A stretch of 64,000 nt of DNA from a bacterium (GTDB taxonomy: Bacteria; Zhuqueibacterota; QNDG01; JAGLOF01): contig JAFGRY010000004.1 in assembly GCA_016934955.1 (NCBI GenBank), positions 62,001 through 126,000 of the forward strand, given 5' to 3'. Below the pieces are notes generated by a model that ran no database searches, had not been told where the DNA came from, and saw only the letters and a list, made by a program, of their open reading frames with translations. The position numbers and the translations under genes were made by a program. Below, in pieces: positions 10,095-17,347 of the stretch (position 1 is the first letter of the stretch; every line of letters begins with the position of its first letter).

Positions 10095-10134
10095 CAGAAA
10101 ATAGGGCGGGTGGTGACGGGAGGATGAACGTTCT

Positions 10135-10587
10135 ATGACTATTGAAATGTTGAAGCAGCAGGGTGCGACTGTCGACTCCGGTACCGGTAATTCCGGCACT
10201 GCCGGAAGCGTGATTCCCGACAAGAAGCGAGTGCTTGTGGTTGACGATGACCCGCTGGTCGTCAAAGTGCTCAAAGATCCCCTGGAACGAGCGGGGTACG
10301 ATGTGGACACCGCCTATCACGGGCTCGACGCACTGAAACAGGTAAAAGAGAATAAACCGGATTTGATCATTCTGGATATTCTCATGCCTCTGCTCGATGG
10401 ATTCAAGGTGGCACGGTTTTTAAAGTTTGATCAGAACTACAAGGATATACCGATTATCGTTCTGACATCCCGGGCCACCGCCGGTGAAAGAGAGATGGGG
10501 GAGAAAGTCGGCGCAAATGAGTTTCTCTGCAAGCCGTTCAGACTGCCTCAAGTGATGGATGCAGTAGGAAGGTATCTCAATGCCTGA
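10135..10587 (+). CDS. Receiver-domain response regulator in the pilus operon
   Basis: 150 residues: a Ser/Thr/Gly-rich N-terminal stretch of about 30 residues and one receiver domain with the acidic pocket VDDD, phospho-acceptor D81 (LIILDILMPLLDGF), switch Thr in VLTSRA and Lys in CKPFRLP. No output domain. GGGAGG at 10118-10123 precedes the ATG. Its stop overlaps the pilB start by 8 bp, so it is probably translated together with the extension ATPase; a role as phosphorylation-controlled partner of PilB or PilC is inference from position only. No kinase is encoded beside it. Confidence 0.85.
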   Translation: MTIEMLKQQGATVDSGTGNSGTAGSVIPDKKRVLVVDDDPLVVKVLKDPLERAGYDVDTAYHGLDALKQVKENKPDLIILDILMPLLDGFKVARFLKFDQNYKDIPIIVLTSRATAGEREMGEKVGANEFLCKPFRLPQVMDAVGRYLNA

Positions 10588-12358
10588 AGTTACTACACAG
10601 AAAGTCGCCGCGCGCAGCAGTGATTCCGGAATGGACCGGCAGCTCGCCCAGGCCCTGGTGGAGAGAAAGATCCTCACCGTCCAGGAGGCGAAATCGGCTC
10701 TTTACCGGCTGCGCCACGACAATACTGTGAGTAATCTTGAGGAGTTTCTGCGCAGTGAGAATACCGTGTCCGAAGAAGCGATTCTCGAAGTAAAGGCCTC
10801 ACTCTGGAACGTACCCTACATCGATCTGCGCAATTACGAGATCGATCCGGAAGTACTCGATCTGATTCCCGCAAAAGTGGCCAAGCAGTTCAAGTTCTTC
10901 CCGCTGTTCCGGATCGATGATACGATGCTGATCGCCATGCCCGATCCCAAAGATGTCAACGTGATCGATCGGGTGACCCAGCTGACGCAGATGGATATTT
11001 CACCGGCGCTCTCTTCCGAGAGCGCGATTCAGGAAGCGATAGTCAAATATTACGGCGAGACGGAAAAGCAGCCTCTGGCCGCGGTCTCTTCCGATGAAAT
11101 GCAGAGTATTCTCGAGATCATCGAAGAGGAAGAGACCGAGCATGAAGTTGAACAGTCCACCGCCGCCCTTGAGCGGCTGGCTGAAGAAGCGCCGGTCGTC
11201 AAAATGACCAACATGGTGCTGACCCAGGGAATCGTGGAAGGCGCTTCGGACATTCATATCAATCCGGAAGAAGATCAGCTGCGGGTCCGGTTCAGGGTGG
11301 ACGGTGTTCTTCGGGACAGCCTGCACCTGCCCAAGAATCTGCAGGAAGCGGTGATTTCACGGATTAAAATCCTTTCCAATCTTGACATCGCCGAGCACCG
11401 CATTCCCCAGGACGGTCAGCTGCGGCTGCGTGTCAGTGACGGAAGGCAGATCGATATTCGTGTCTCGACCCTGCCGTCGGCCCACGGCGAAAATATCGTG
11501 CTGCGAATTCTTGACAAGAACGATGCGCTGCTTTCCATCGAGAAGCTCGGGTTCGAACCCGATGTCTATAAAACCGTCAGCCAGATACTCAGCAGCGCCT
11601 ACGGCATCATGCTGGTGACCGGTCCCACCGGTAGCGGTAAGACCACCACCCTATATGCCGCCCTGAACCGGTTGTCGACGATCGAGAAGAACGTCATCAC
11701 CCTGGAAGATCCCATTGAATACCGGCTGCCGCTGATCAGACAGTCACAGGTAAACGTGAAAGCGGGCATGACCTTTGCCAAGGGACTGCGGGCGATTCTG
11801 CGTCAGGACCCGGATATCGTCATGGTGGGAGAGATTCGTGATACCGAGACCGCCAAAATCGCGGTGCAGGCGGCCCTTACCGGTCACTTCGTGCTCTCGA
11901 CGCTGCACACCAACGACGCTGCCGGCGCCATTACCCGTCTGGAAGAGATGGAAATTGAACCGTTTCTGATCTCCACTGCCGTCCTGGGTGTGATGGCCCA
12001 GCGGCTGGTGCGGAGAATCTGCACCGAATGCAAAGAGGAGGTGGAACCGAGCCTGGAAGTGCCGCGGGAGGTTCTGAAAAATCTCGGGATGGACGGAGAC
12101 CCGGATTCCATCAGGTTTTACAAGGGGAGAGGCTGCAAGAAATGCAACAACAGCGGGTATAAAGGCAGAATGTCTATCGTTGAGGTGCTGCCGGTGAGCG
12201 AGGGAGTGAGGGAAAAGATTCTCCAGTCATCGTCTTCGGATGTAATCAAGAAGCAGGCGATATCGGAAGGAATGCGTCCGCTGCTGCATGATGGCTGGAT
12301 CAAGGTGCTCAAGGGGATCACGACCATCGAAGAAGTGATGCGTGTAACGAACATGTAA
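10580..12358 (+). CDS. pilB: Type IV pilus extension ATPase PilB (GspE family)
   Basis: 592 residues. N-terminal GspE/MshEN domain (about 30-175: VPYIDLRNYEIDPEVLDLIP, AMPDPKDVNVIDRV), then the hexameric secretion ATPase core with Walker A GPTGSGKTTTLYAAL (348 onward), Asp box LEDPIEYRL, Walker B DIVMVGEIRDTETAK (about 412) and His box GHFVLSTLHTNDA. A four-Cys zinc motif, CTEC near 480 and CKKC near 518, separates PilB/GspE from retraction ATPases. Cytoplasmic; powers pilin insertion with PilC. Sits between the receiver gene (8-bp overlap) and pilC (28-bp gap). Confidence 0.96.
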   Translation: MPEVTTQKVAARSSDSGMDRQLAQALVERKILTVQEAKSALYRLRHDNTVSNLEEFLRSENTVSEEAILEVKASLWNVPYIDLRNYEIDPEVLDLIPAKVAKQFKFFPLFRIDDTMLIAMPDPKDVNVIDRVTQLTQMDISPALSSESAIQEAIVKYYGETEKQPLAAVSSDEMQSILEIIEEEETEHEVEQSTAALERLAEEAPVVKMTNMVLTQGIVEGASDIHINPEEDQLRVRFRVDGVLRDSLHLPKNLQEAVISRIKILSNLDIAEHRIPQDGQLRLRVSDGRQIDIRVSTLPSAHGENIVLRILDKNDALLSIEKLGFEPDVYKTVSQILSSAYGIMLVTGPTGSGKTTTLYAALNRLSTIEKNVITLEDPIEYRLPLIRQSQVNVKAGMTFAKGLRAILRQDPDIVMVGEIRDTETAKIAVQAALTGHFVLSTLHTNDAAGAITRLEEMEIEPFLISTAVLGVMAQRLVRRICTECKEEVEPSLEVPREVLKNLGMDGDPDSIRFYKGRGCKKCNNSGYKGRMSIVEVLPVSEGVREKILQSSSSDVIKKQAISEGMRPLLHDGWIKVLKGITTIEEVMRVTNM

Positions 12359-12386
12359 CCAAGGACGAAACAGGGAACAATAGAGA

Positions 12387-13607
12387 ATGGCATCGTTTCA
12401 ATACAAAGCAATAGCCCCGGGCGGCAAGGTCATCAATGATGTGATGGATGCGGCCAGTGAGAGTGACGTGACGAAAATGATCTTCAGCAAGGGCTATCGG
12501 CCGATCAACATTACAAAGGTAAAGGGCGATAAAGAATCATCCGAGGGATCCGGCGAGATTCAGTTCTTTAAAAAGAAAGTCAAAACGGAACAGATCGTCC
12601 TCTTTACCCGTGAGCTGGTTACGCTGCTCAAAGCGGGCGTTCCCATGCTGACGGCAATCGAGGCGCTTGCCGCCCAGAGCAGCAAGGAGATGGGGGAGAT
12701 CCTTGATAAAGTGTACGTCGCCGTCATGTCCGGAAAGAGCTTCTCCCAGGCGCTGCGGGAGCACCCGAAGGTATTTCCCCTGCTCTATGTGAACTCCGTG
12801 TATGCCGGTGAGATGAGCGGTTCGCTCGACGAGGTGCTGGAACGGATGGTGGCGGTGCTCTCAAAAGACGAAGAGACCAAGAAAAAGGTCAAGGGCGCGA
12901 TGCAGTATCCCATTTTCGTTGTCGTTGCCATGGTCATTGCCTTTTACGTTCTGCTGACCCAGGTAGTGCCCAAATTCGCCGATATTTTCGCCGGCATGAA
13001 TATGGAGCTGCCGATTTTTACGAAAATTCTCATCGCTCTCAGTGAAATGGGTCAGAAATACGGCCTGGTTATTATCGGTATGCTCGGTGTCGGGGGAGCG
13101 CTCTTCAAATACTACACCAGTACGGAGAAGGGACGGCTCTGGTGGGATACGACGGTTATGAAGGTTCCCGTAATCGGCGACCTGGTGAAGAAGAGTTCGA
13201 TGGCCCGGTTTACCAAGATGTTTGAAACGCTGAACAAGAGCGGGCTGCCTATCCTGCAGACACTCGATACGGTCTCCAAAGCGGTGGGTAACAAGGCGAT
13301 AGAAATAAGTCTGCGCAATGTCGCCCTGGGTGTGGAAAAGGGGCAGGGTATTTCAGGGTCGTTGAAAAAAGAGAACCTGTTCCCACCCATGGTGATCAGG
13401 ATGATCTCGATCGGAGAACAGTCGGGTTCTCTCGATGAAATGCTCGGCAGTGTGGCCCAGCACTACGACATGGAAGTGGAACACGCCATCAAGGCGCTGA
13501 CGTCGATGATCGAACCGGTACTTACCGTTGTGATCGGCGGTGCGGTTGTGGTGATGGCTTTTGGTATTTTTCTTCCCATGTGGGGTATGGTCGGTGCGGT
13601 GCAGTAA
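12387..13607 (+). CDS. pilC: Type IV pilus inner-membrane platform protein PilC (GspF family)
   Basis: 406 residues, the usual GspF length. Two homologous T2SF domains are visible, each with the ARFTKMF/LFTRELVTLLKAGVP type entry helix, and three membrane segments: near 175-195 (VVVAMVIAFYVLLTQVVPKF), 220-240 (YGLVIIGMLGVGGALF) and 375-400 (VLTVVIGGAVVVMAFGIFLP). The second domain carries LPILQTLDTVSKAVGN and MISIGEQSGSLDEML. It anchors PilB and guides pilin subunits from the membrane into the fibre. Directly follows pilB and precedes the major pilin. Confidence 0.95.
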   Translation: MASFQYKAIAPGGKVINDVMDAASESDVTKMIFSKGYRPINITKVKGDKESSEGSGEIQFFKKKVKTEQIVLFTRELVTLLKAGVPMLTAIEALAAQSSKEMGEILDKVYVAVMSGKSFSQALREHPKVFPLLYVNSVYAGEMSGSLDEVLERMVAVLSKDEETKKKVKGAMQYPIFVVVAMVIAFYVLLTQVVPKFADIFAGMNMELPIFTKILIALSEMGQKYGLVIIGMLGVGGALFKYYTSTEKGRLWWDTTVMKVPVIGDLVKKSSMARFTKMFETLNKSGLPILQTLDTVSKAVGNKAIEISLRNVALGVEKGQGISGSLKKENLFPPMVIRMISIGEQSGSLDEMLGSVAQHYDMEVEHAIKALTSMIEPVLTVVIGGAVVVMAFGIFLPMWGMVGAVQ

Positions 13608-13683
13608 TGGAATCTAACTGAAACTGGTACATAAATAAAAAAAGAAGGCAAGAAGGAGGTGGTTGGAAAAGCAGTTTTTCTGT

Positions 13684-13741
13684 AGGAGGTTTGGAAGTGA
13701 CACCACGAACACATGACACAAACACAAAGGAGAACGTCATG
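13684..13741 (+). promoter_or_regulatory. Two in-frame start sites for the pilin, each with a strong SD
   Basis: AGGAGG at 13684-13689 lies 7 nt before GTG 13697, and AAGGAG at 13727-13732 lies 6 nt before ATG 13739. The two starts are in the same frame, 14 codons apart, with no stop between. Either could be used; together they would make a long and a short prepilin with the same mature product. A third SD-like AAGGAGG sits at 13653-13659 and leads only to a very short frame. Confidence 0.55.
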
Positions 13742-14074
13742 AAATTTTCATCCGAAAAAGGCTTCACCCTGGTCGAACTGATCGTTGTGATCGTTATCAT
13801 CGGCATTCTGGCTGCAGTCGCCGTTCCCAAATTCATGGATCTCAGTGACTCCGCCAAGGCCGCTGCCTGTAAGCAGAACATGACCGCAATCGAATCCGCT
13901 GCCAACATCGGCTATGCCAACAGCGCCATCAGCGGAACCGCTGCCTACCCCGCATCTCTGGCTGCCATGGTTACGGCCGGTCTGCTCGATGCGAGCCCCA
14001 CCTGCCCCGGTGACGGTACCTATACCTATACCCAGGCCACCGGCAAAGTCGCCTGCAGCAGCCATACCCGGTAA
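13739..14074 (+). CDS. pilA: Type IV major pilin (PilA-like prepilin)
   Basis: 111 residues from ATG 13739, which has AAGGAG at 13727-13732. The class III leader is eight residues, MKFSSEKG, cut before FTLVELIVVIVIIGILAAV, with Glu at mature position 5. The hydrophobic helix is followed by KFMDLSDSAKAAACKQNM and a short globular region with Cys pairs (CPGDG, VACSS). At 103 mature residues it is a small pilin. A second in-frame start, GTG 13697, has its own AGGAGG and would add 14 leader residues. First after the assembly genes and followed by a very strong hairpin, it is the likely major subunit. Confidence 0.93.
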   Translation: MKFSSEKGFTLVELIVVIVIIGILAAVAVPKFMDLSDSAKAAACKQNMTAIESAANIGYANSAISGTAAYPASLAAMVTAGLLDASPTCPGDGTYTYTQATGKVACSSHTR

Positions 14075-14103
14075 TCCGGGCGCAGCAGGCAGTAACGATG
14101 TTT

Positions 14104-14141
14104 CTGTTTTCGGAAAGGGCTTCGGCCCTTTCCGAAAACAG
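14104..14141 (+). terminator. 17-bp perfect hairpin with TTCG loop after the major pilin
   Basis: Arms 14104-14120 and 14125-14141 are perfectly complementary over 17 bp around the tetraloop TTCG. No clean T-run follows on either strand, so it is more likely an RNA 3'-stabilising or processing element, or a partial terminator that keeps pilin mRNA abundant relative to the minor pilin genes, than a classical terminator. A reading frame passes through the hairpin but the preferred start of the next gene lies after it. Confidence 0.75.
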
Positions 14142-14181
14142 TGCGTTTATCGTCAGTAACCAGCAAGTACGGGAGAAAACA

Positions 14182-14733
14182 GTGAGCACTCCTTGTAACA
14201 ATCAGCAGAGGCCCCGCCCCAAACGCATGAGCGGATACACTCTGATCGAACTGGTCGTTGTTATTTCGATCATCGGTATATTGACCGGTACGGTCAGTGT
14301 TTCGATGAGCGATCTGAACCTGACGGCCAGACTTTCGAATGCCGCCTACCGGTCGCTGGCGGATTTCAGGTACGCGCAGGAACTGGCGATGTCAGAACGG
14401 CGGAGCGTTGACATCTTTGTGGACGCCGGTGCCGAACGGTATGAAATCAAGTATAACGATACCGGCGCGTATGTCCAATCTCCTTCCAGCGACGGTAATC
14501 TGATTGTCACGCTGAATCAGAATGAATACAAGGATGTGGTGGTGACATCCACCGGCATCAGCAGCAAACTCACCTTTACACCCACCGGTGAGGCGCTGCT
14601 CAACGGCTCCAGTTTCACCAGTGATACATCGATCCTGCTGCTCAACGACCAGATCTATGTGGCGGTGACCGGCGGCGGTCTCGTGACACTGGGCAAACGG
14701 ACATCAAGCGGATGCGGGACGTCACTATGTTAA
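14182..14733 (+). CDS. Minor pseudopilin, GspH/FimT type
   Basis: 183 residues from GTG 14182, preceded by GGGAG at 14171-14175. The leader of 18 residues ends KRMSG, and cleavage would expose YTLIELVVVISIIGILTG with Glu5. The remainder matches the GspH/FimT beta fold in outline (RLSNAAYRSLADFRYAQELAMSERR, and a C-terminal TPTGEALLNGS stretch). It would sit at the pilus tip complex. The frame also stays open upstream to 14098, but that would put the strong hairpin inside the gene. ATG 14227 is a less likely start because it leaves a three-residue leader. Confidence 0.85.
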   Translation: MSTPCNNQQRPRPKRMSGYTLIELVVVISIIGILTGTVSVSMSDLNLTARLSNAAYRSLADFRYAQELAMSERRSVDIFVDAGAERYEIKYNDTGAYVQSPSSDGNLIVTLNQNEYKDVVVTSTGISSKLTFTPTGEALLNGSSFTSDTSILLLNDQIYVAVTGGGLVTLGKRTSSGCGTSLC

Positions 14734-15152
14734 CATTGCATCGTGCCTTTAAAAAAATTATCGCGGATGAACGGGGAATGAGCCTCATCGAGGCGATTCT
14801 CATGATCATCATTCTCGGTATTACCATTGTGCCGCTGAGCACGCTCTCAACCAACAATGTGCGGTTCGGCACCAAAACCCTGCTCATGACCGAAGGCTGT
14901 CTTTATGCACAGGCGATTATGGAACAGCTCAACGCAGAGTACTTTTCACCCGATACAACCCTCGGCGGCTATGACAAAGTCGTTTCCCGCTGGAACGGCG
15001 TTTCCACACCGAATCCACCGGCCGGGTATTCGGGTACCGTGACTATCTCGGCCCTCGATTCCAGTTACGGTGTAAAGTATTCAAATGTCACCGTTACCGT
15101 CTCCAGCTCGGAAATTCCCGATGTGGTGCTCTATTCGCGGATCATTCAGTGA
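14727..15152 (+). CDS. Minor pseudopilin, GspI/PilV type
   Basis: 141 residues from ATG 14727; ATG 14712 is an alternative and both overlap the preceding gene. Class III leader ends DERG, then MSLIEAILMIIILGITIVPL with Glu5. The mature protein is short, with a C-terminal beta-rich segment. GspI/PilV-like proteins begin with RGxSLIEA and are tip or initiation subunits. Overlap with both neighbours indicates a tightly coupled minor-pilin set. Confidence 0.8.
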   Translation: MLTLHRAFKKIIADERGMSLIEAILMIIILGITIVPLSTLSTNNVRFGTKTLLMTEGCLYAQAIMEQLNAEYFSPDTTLGGYDKVVSRWNGVSTPNPPAGYSGTVTISALDSSYGVKYSNVTVTVSSSEIPDVVLYSRIIQ

Positions 15153-15163
15153 GAGGCAAGCCG

Positions 15164-15676
15164 ATGAAACGACTGTTCAGGATATGGCGAATGCGGGCGG
15201 CTTCCCAGCGGGGATATACCATTCTCGAGCTGATGATCGTCTCGGTGATCGTAATCCTGCTGACCACCGCCTTTCTGCCGTTTTTCAAGATGAACGTCAA
15301 GGCCTATACACGGGTAAGGGGCGGCAAGGACATTGTGCAGAGCGCACGCATCGTGATGACGAGAATGTCCGTGCAGATCAGCCGTCTGCAGAATGTCAGC
15401 GATATCATCACCGCGAATTCGACCGAGTTCCGCTTTTACGATCCGGACGGCAATCAGATACGGTACCAGCTGGACGGTGATCAGCTGGAAGAGGGCGGCC
15501 AGATGATTCTCGACAATGTGAGCAGTCTTTCGTTTGTCTACTACGACCGGTCCGGCAATACGACCACAACAGCGGGAAGCGTCTGGCGCATCCAGGTGTC
15601 GATAACCTCGGTGGTTGAGGACACCGGCTATATGACTTTTACTACCCAGATTTTTCCCAGAAATTTCGCCTATTAA
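15164..15676 (+). CDS. Minor pseudopilin, GspJ/PilW type
   Basis: 170 residues from ATG 15164, with GAGAGG at 15151-15156. A basic 17-residue leader ends ASQRG and is followed by YTILELMIVSVIVILLTTAF with Glu5 of the mature form. The body carries SARIVMTRMSVQISRLQNVSDI and EFRFYDPDGNQIRYQLDGDQ, which is the pattern of GspJ/PilW-type proteins. Expected membrane-anchored tip-complex subunit, processed by the PilD enzyme of the same operon. Confidence 0.85.
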   Translation: MKRLFRIWRMRAASQRGYTILELMIVSVIVILLTTAFLPFFKMNVKAYTRVRGGKDIVQSARIVMTRMSVQISRLQNVSDIITANSTEFRFYDPDGNQIRYQLDGDQLEEGGQMILDNVSSLSFVYYDRSGNTTTTAGSVWRIQVSITSVVEDTGYMTFTTQIFPRNFAY

Positions 15677-15690
15677 CGGGGTGATCCTTG

Positions 15691-16614
15691 ATGAGCGGCA
15701 GGCAGGAAAACAAAGAACGGGGCTTCTGGTCGGCATTCATGCTGATGCTCACGGTGACTCTGGCGCTCCTCGGTTTCGGCGGAGCGGTCCTGATCCGGAG
15801 CGAGGCGGTCGCGGTGTCCCGGAAAAGCGCCACCCTTCAGACCGACTACGCCGCTGACGCGGCCATGCATTTCGCCATCAGGGCGATGCAGCTGGGCACC
15901 TATGACGACGACATGACCATCCCCGAGCTGGGAGGCGTGACAGTCAGCGTTGACACGGTCAGCAGCGCCGGCGGCGTGTCTCTGTACATCGACGCATCGA
16001 AACTCGAGGCGAACAGGTCGATCACCGTGAATATGACCGGGGCGCTCGGTGCTATCATCGCTTCCGGCAACGTGTACTGGCGCGTCTGGTCCCTTAACGA
16101 ATGGGGCTGGTTCAATCGCGGTCTTACTGACGAATATGTAACCACCCTGCCACCTGTCGATACGACGGCGCTGCGCACCCTGGCCGCCTCCCAGGGATAT
16201 GAAAAACTGGCGAATTTCACTCCTCCCGCCAACTATCCCTCGGGCAGCTTCTACACGGTCGACGGCGTGACCCCCTACGTCACCTATGTTGACGGCAACC
16301 TGACCATTACCAACAACATCACCGTTTACGGTATTTTCGTGGTGACAGGCACCGTGACCATCGGTACGAATGCCCAGATCCAGGGTGTCGTCTATTCCGT
16401 GGGGGATGTTCATCTCGATCCCTACGGCAGCCGCTCATCCATTGTCGGTGGACTCATCACCGGAGGGGATGTCATCAATACCGGAAGCTGGTGGTATGTT
16501 TCCTCCGTGCGATATCACCTCGACTATATAGAGACATTTGAAGACTTCGGCAATGTGGGTCACTCCAGTGAAGACGCAATATATTATTATGTAGATAATA
16601 TAACTTATTACTAG
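15691..16614 (+). CDS. PilX/GspK-like minor pilin with beta-repeat C-terminus
   Basis: 307 residues from ATG 15691; GGGGTGATC at 15678-15686 is a strong SD. The N-terminus NKERG followed by FWSAFMLMLTVTLALLGFGG resembles PilX/GspK proteins, which lack Glu5. An ATLQTDYAADAAMHFAIRAM segment fits the PilX helix. The last 120 residues are repetitive beta sequence (VDGNLTITNNITVYGIFVV, GTVTIGTNAQIQGVVYS, GSRSSIVGGLITGGDV) like a bactofilin-type beta helix. Last gene of the pilin set before a 733-bp gap. The exact subtype is uncertain. Confidence 0.7.
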   Translation: MSGRQENKERGFWSAFMLMLTVTLALLGFGGAVLIRSEAVAVSRKSATLQTDYAADAAMHFAIRAMQLGTYDDDMTIPELGGVTVSVDTVSSAGGVSLYIDASKLEANRSITVNMTGALGAIIASGNVYWRVWSLNEWGWFNRGLTDEYVTTLPPVDTTALRTLAASQGYEKLANFTPPANYPSGSFYTVDGVTPYVTYVDGNLTITNNITVYGIFVVTGTVTIGTNAQIQGVVYSVGDVHLDPYGSRSSIVGGLITGGDVINTGSWWYVSSVRYHLDYIETFEDFGNVGHSSEDAIYYYVDNITYY

Positions 16615-17347
16615 CTAATCTGTCTTTCTTACTATTGAAACCTGTTCACGGATAATTTATCCCGTTCCCGCTCACGCTCTTCCGATCCAATTAGAGAACT
16701 CCTTGATAATCAATGTGTTGTGCTCGTCGTCAGGCAAACCGGACAATATGGAACATATGCTCATGGCAAATCTCTGAATAATTTCATTATGAAATGGATG
16801 ATTATTATCCAGGTACGTACTCTGCCCAGGAAACCGGTTAATTACTGGAAAAATAAATTTATTTTTTCGAATACATCCGTGATAACATCAGGATTTGATC
16901 AATTGCAGCGATTGTTACTTCCGTCCCGGCCGCGGCCGGCGCGCCCTGCGGCGGCAGCGTCCTGATCAGGGTGAGCCGCGGGACGGTTTTCTTCAATGCG
17001 TGACGGCCGGGCCGCAGCGGATGAATCAGGCCATCTATTAATTAAAAGTATATTTTACAATATCTTAACAATTTTCTCCGCCTGGAGCCTGATTCGCCAA
17101 TCAGCGTGTATACGGTTCTGTCGGCACCGGCGGCCGAGAGCGACCATCCCGGGATGATCGGGGGTGGGCACTCAGCCCACCGCCCGTTTACCCGGTTTTT
17201 TCAGCCGGCGGAATGCCAGCATTTTCAATTGATTATCACCGTTCATTCCCCATGAGGCGGAGACATGCCTGTTTATGGCATTCTTTTTGTAACAACGGTG
17301 AAGAGTGAATCATTTGACCGGCAACCACAGGCAATGGCTGATACGAC
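16615..17347. other. 733-bp gap between minor pilins and pilM; no supported gene
   Basis: No open frame here resembles a known family. The stretch is AT-rich at 16615-16900 and 17038-17085 and GC-rich between. Palindromes cluster at 17141-17160 (20 bp, one mismatch) and 17163-17181 (7-bp stem, loop ACTCA), then a T-run near 17195-17200, so a transcription stop or RNA-processing site is possible. On the minus strand, about 50 codons ending in a stop near 17040 look coding-like but have no start and no recognised homology. I looked for a c-di-GMP-I riboswitch, frequent upstream of pilM genes, and did not find its conserved core. Confidence 0.6.
17141..17181 (+). repeat. Adjacent inverted repeats upstream of pilM
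   Basis: The first, 17141-17160, pairs CGACCATCCC with GGGATGATCG with one C/A mismatch. The second, 17163-17181, pairs GGTGGGC with GCCCACC around ACTCA. They sit about 160 bp before pilM. Six T residues near 17195-17200 follow 14 nt later, too far for a textbook terminator. Function unknown. Confidence 0.5.

Noticed and set aside
13663-13713. Short frame after AAGGAGG upstream of pilA
   Set aside because: Only 17 codons from TTG with too-short spacing; no sign of conservation can be judged from one sequence.
14098-14181. Extended N-terminus of the GspH-type pilin through the hairpin
   Set aside because: It would put the strong stem inside the gene and give an unusually long leader; GTG 14182 has a well-placed SD.
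16900-17040. Minus-strand remnant of an exported protein in the pil gap
   Set aside because: Translations contain Pro/Ala-rich and basic runs from GC-rich DNA but no domain or start codon; not enough to call a pseudogene.
16615-17347. c-di-GMP-I riboswitch upstream of pilM
   Set aside because: The GGGCAAACC and GGACGCAAAGCC core elements do not occur together; only a partial AGGCAAACC at about 16733 was found.
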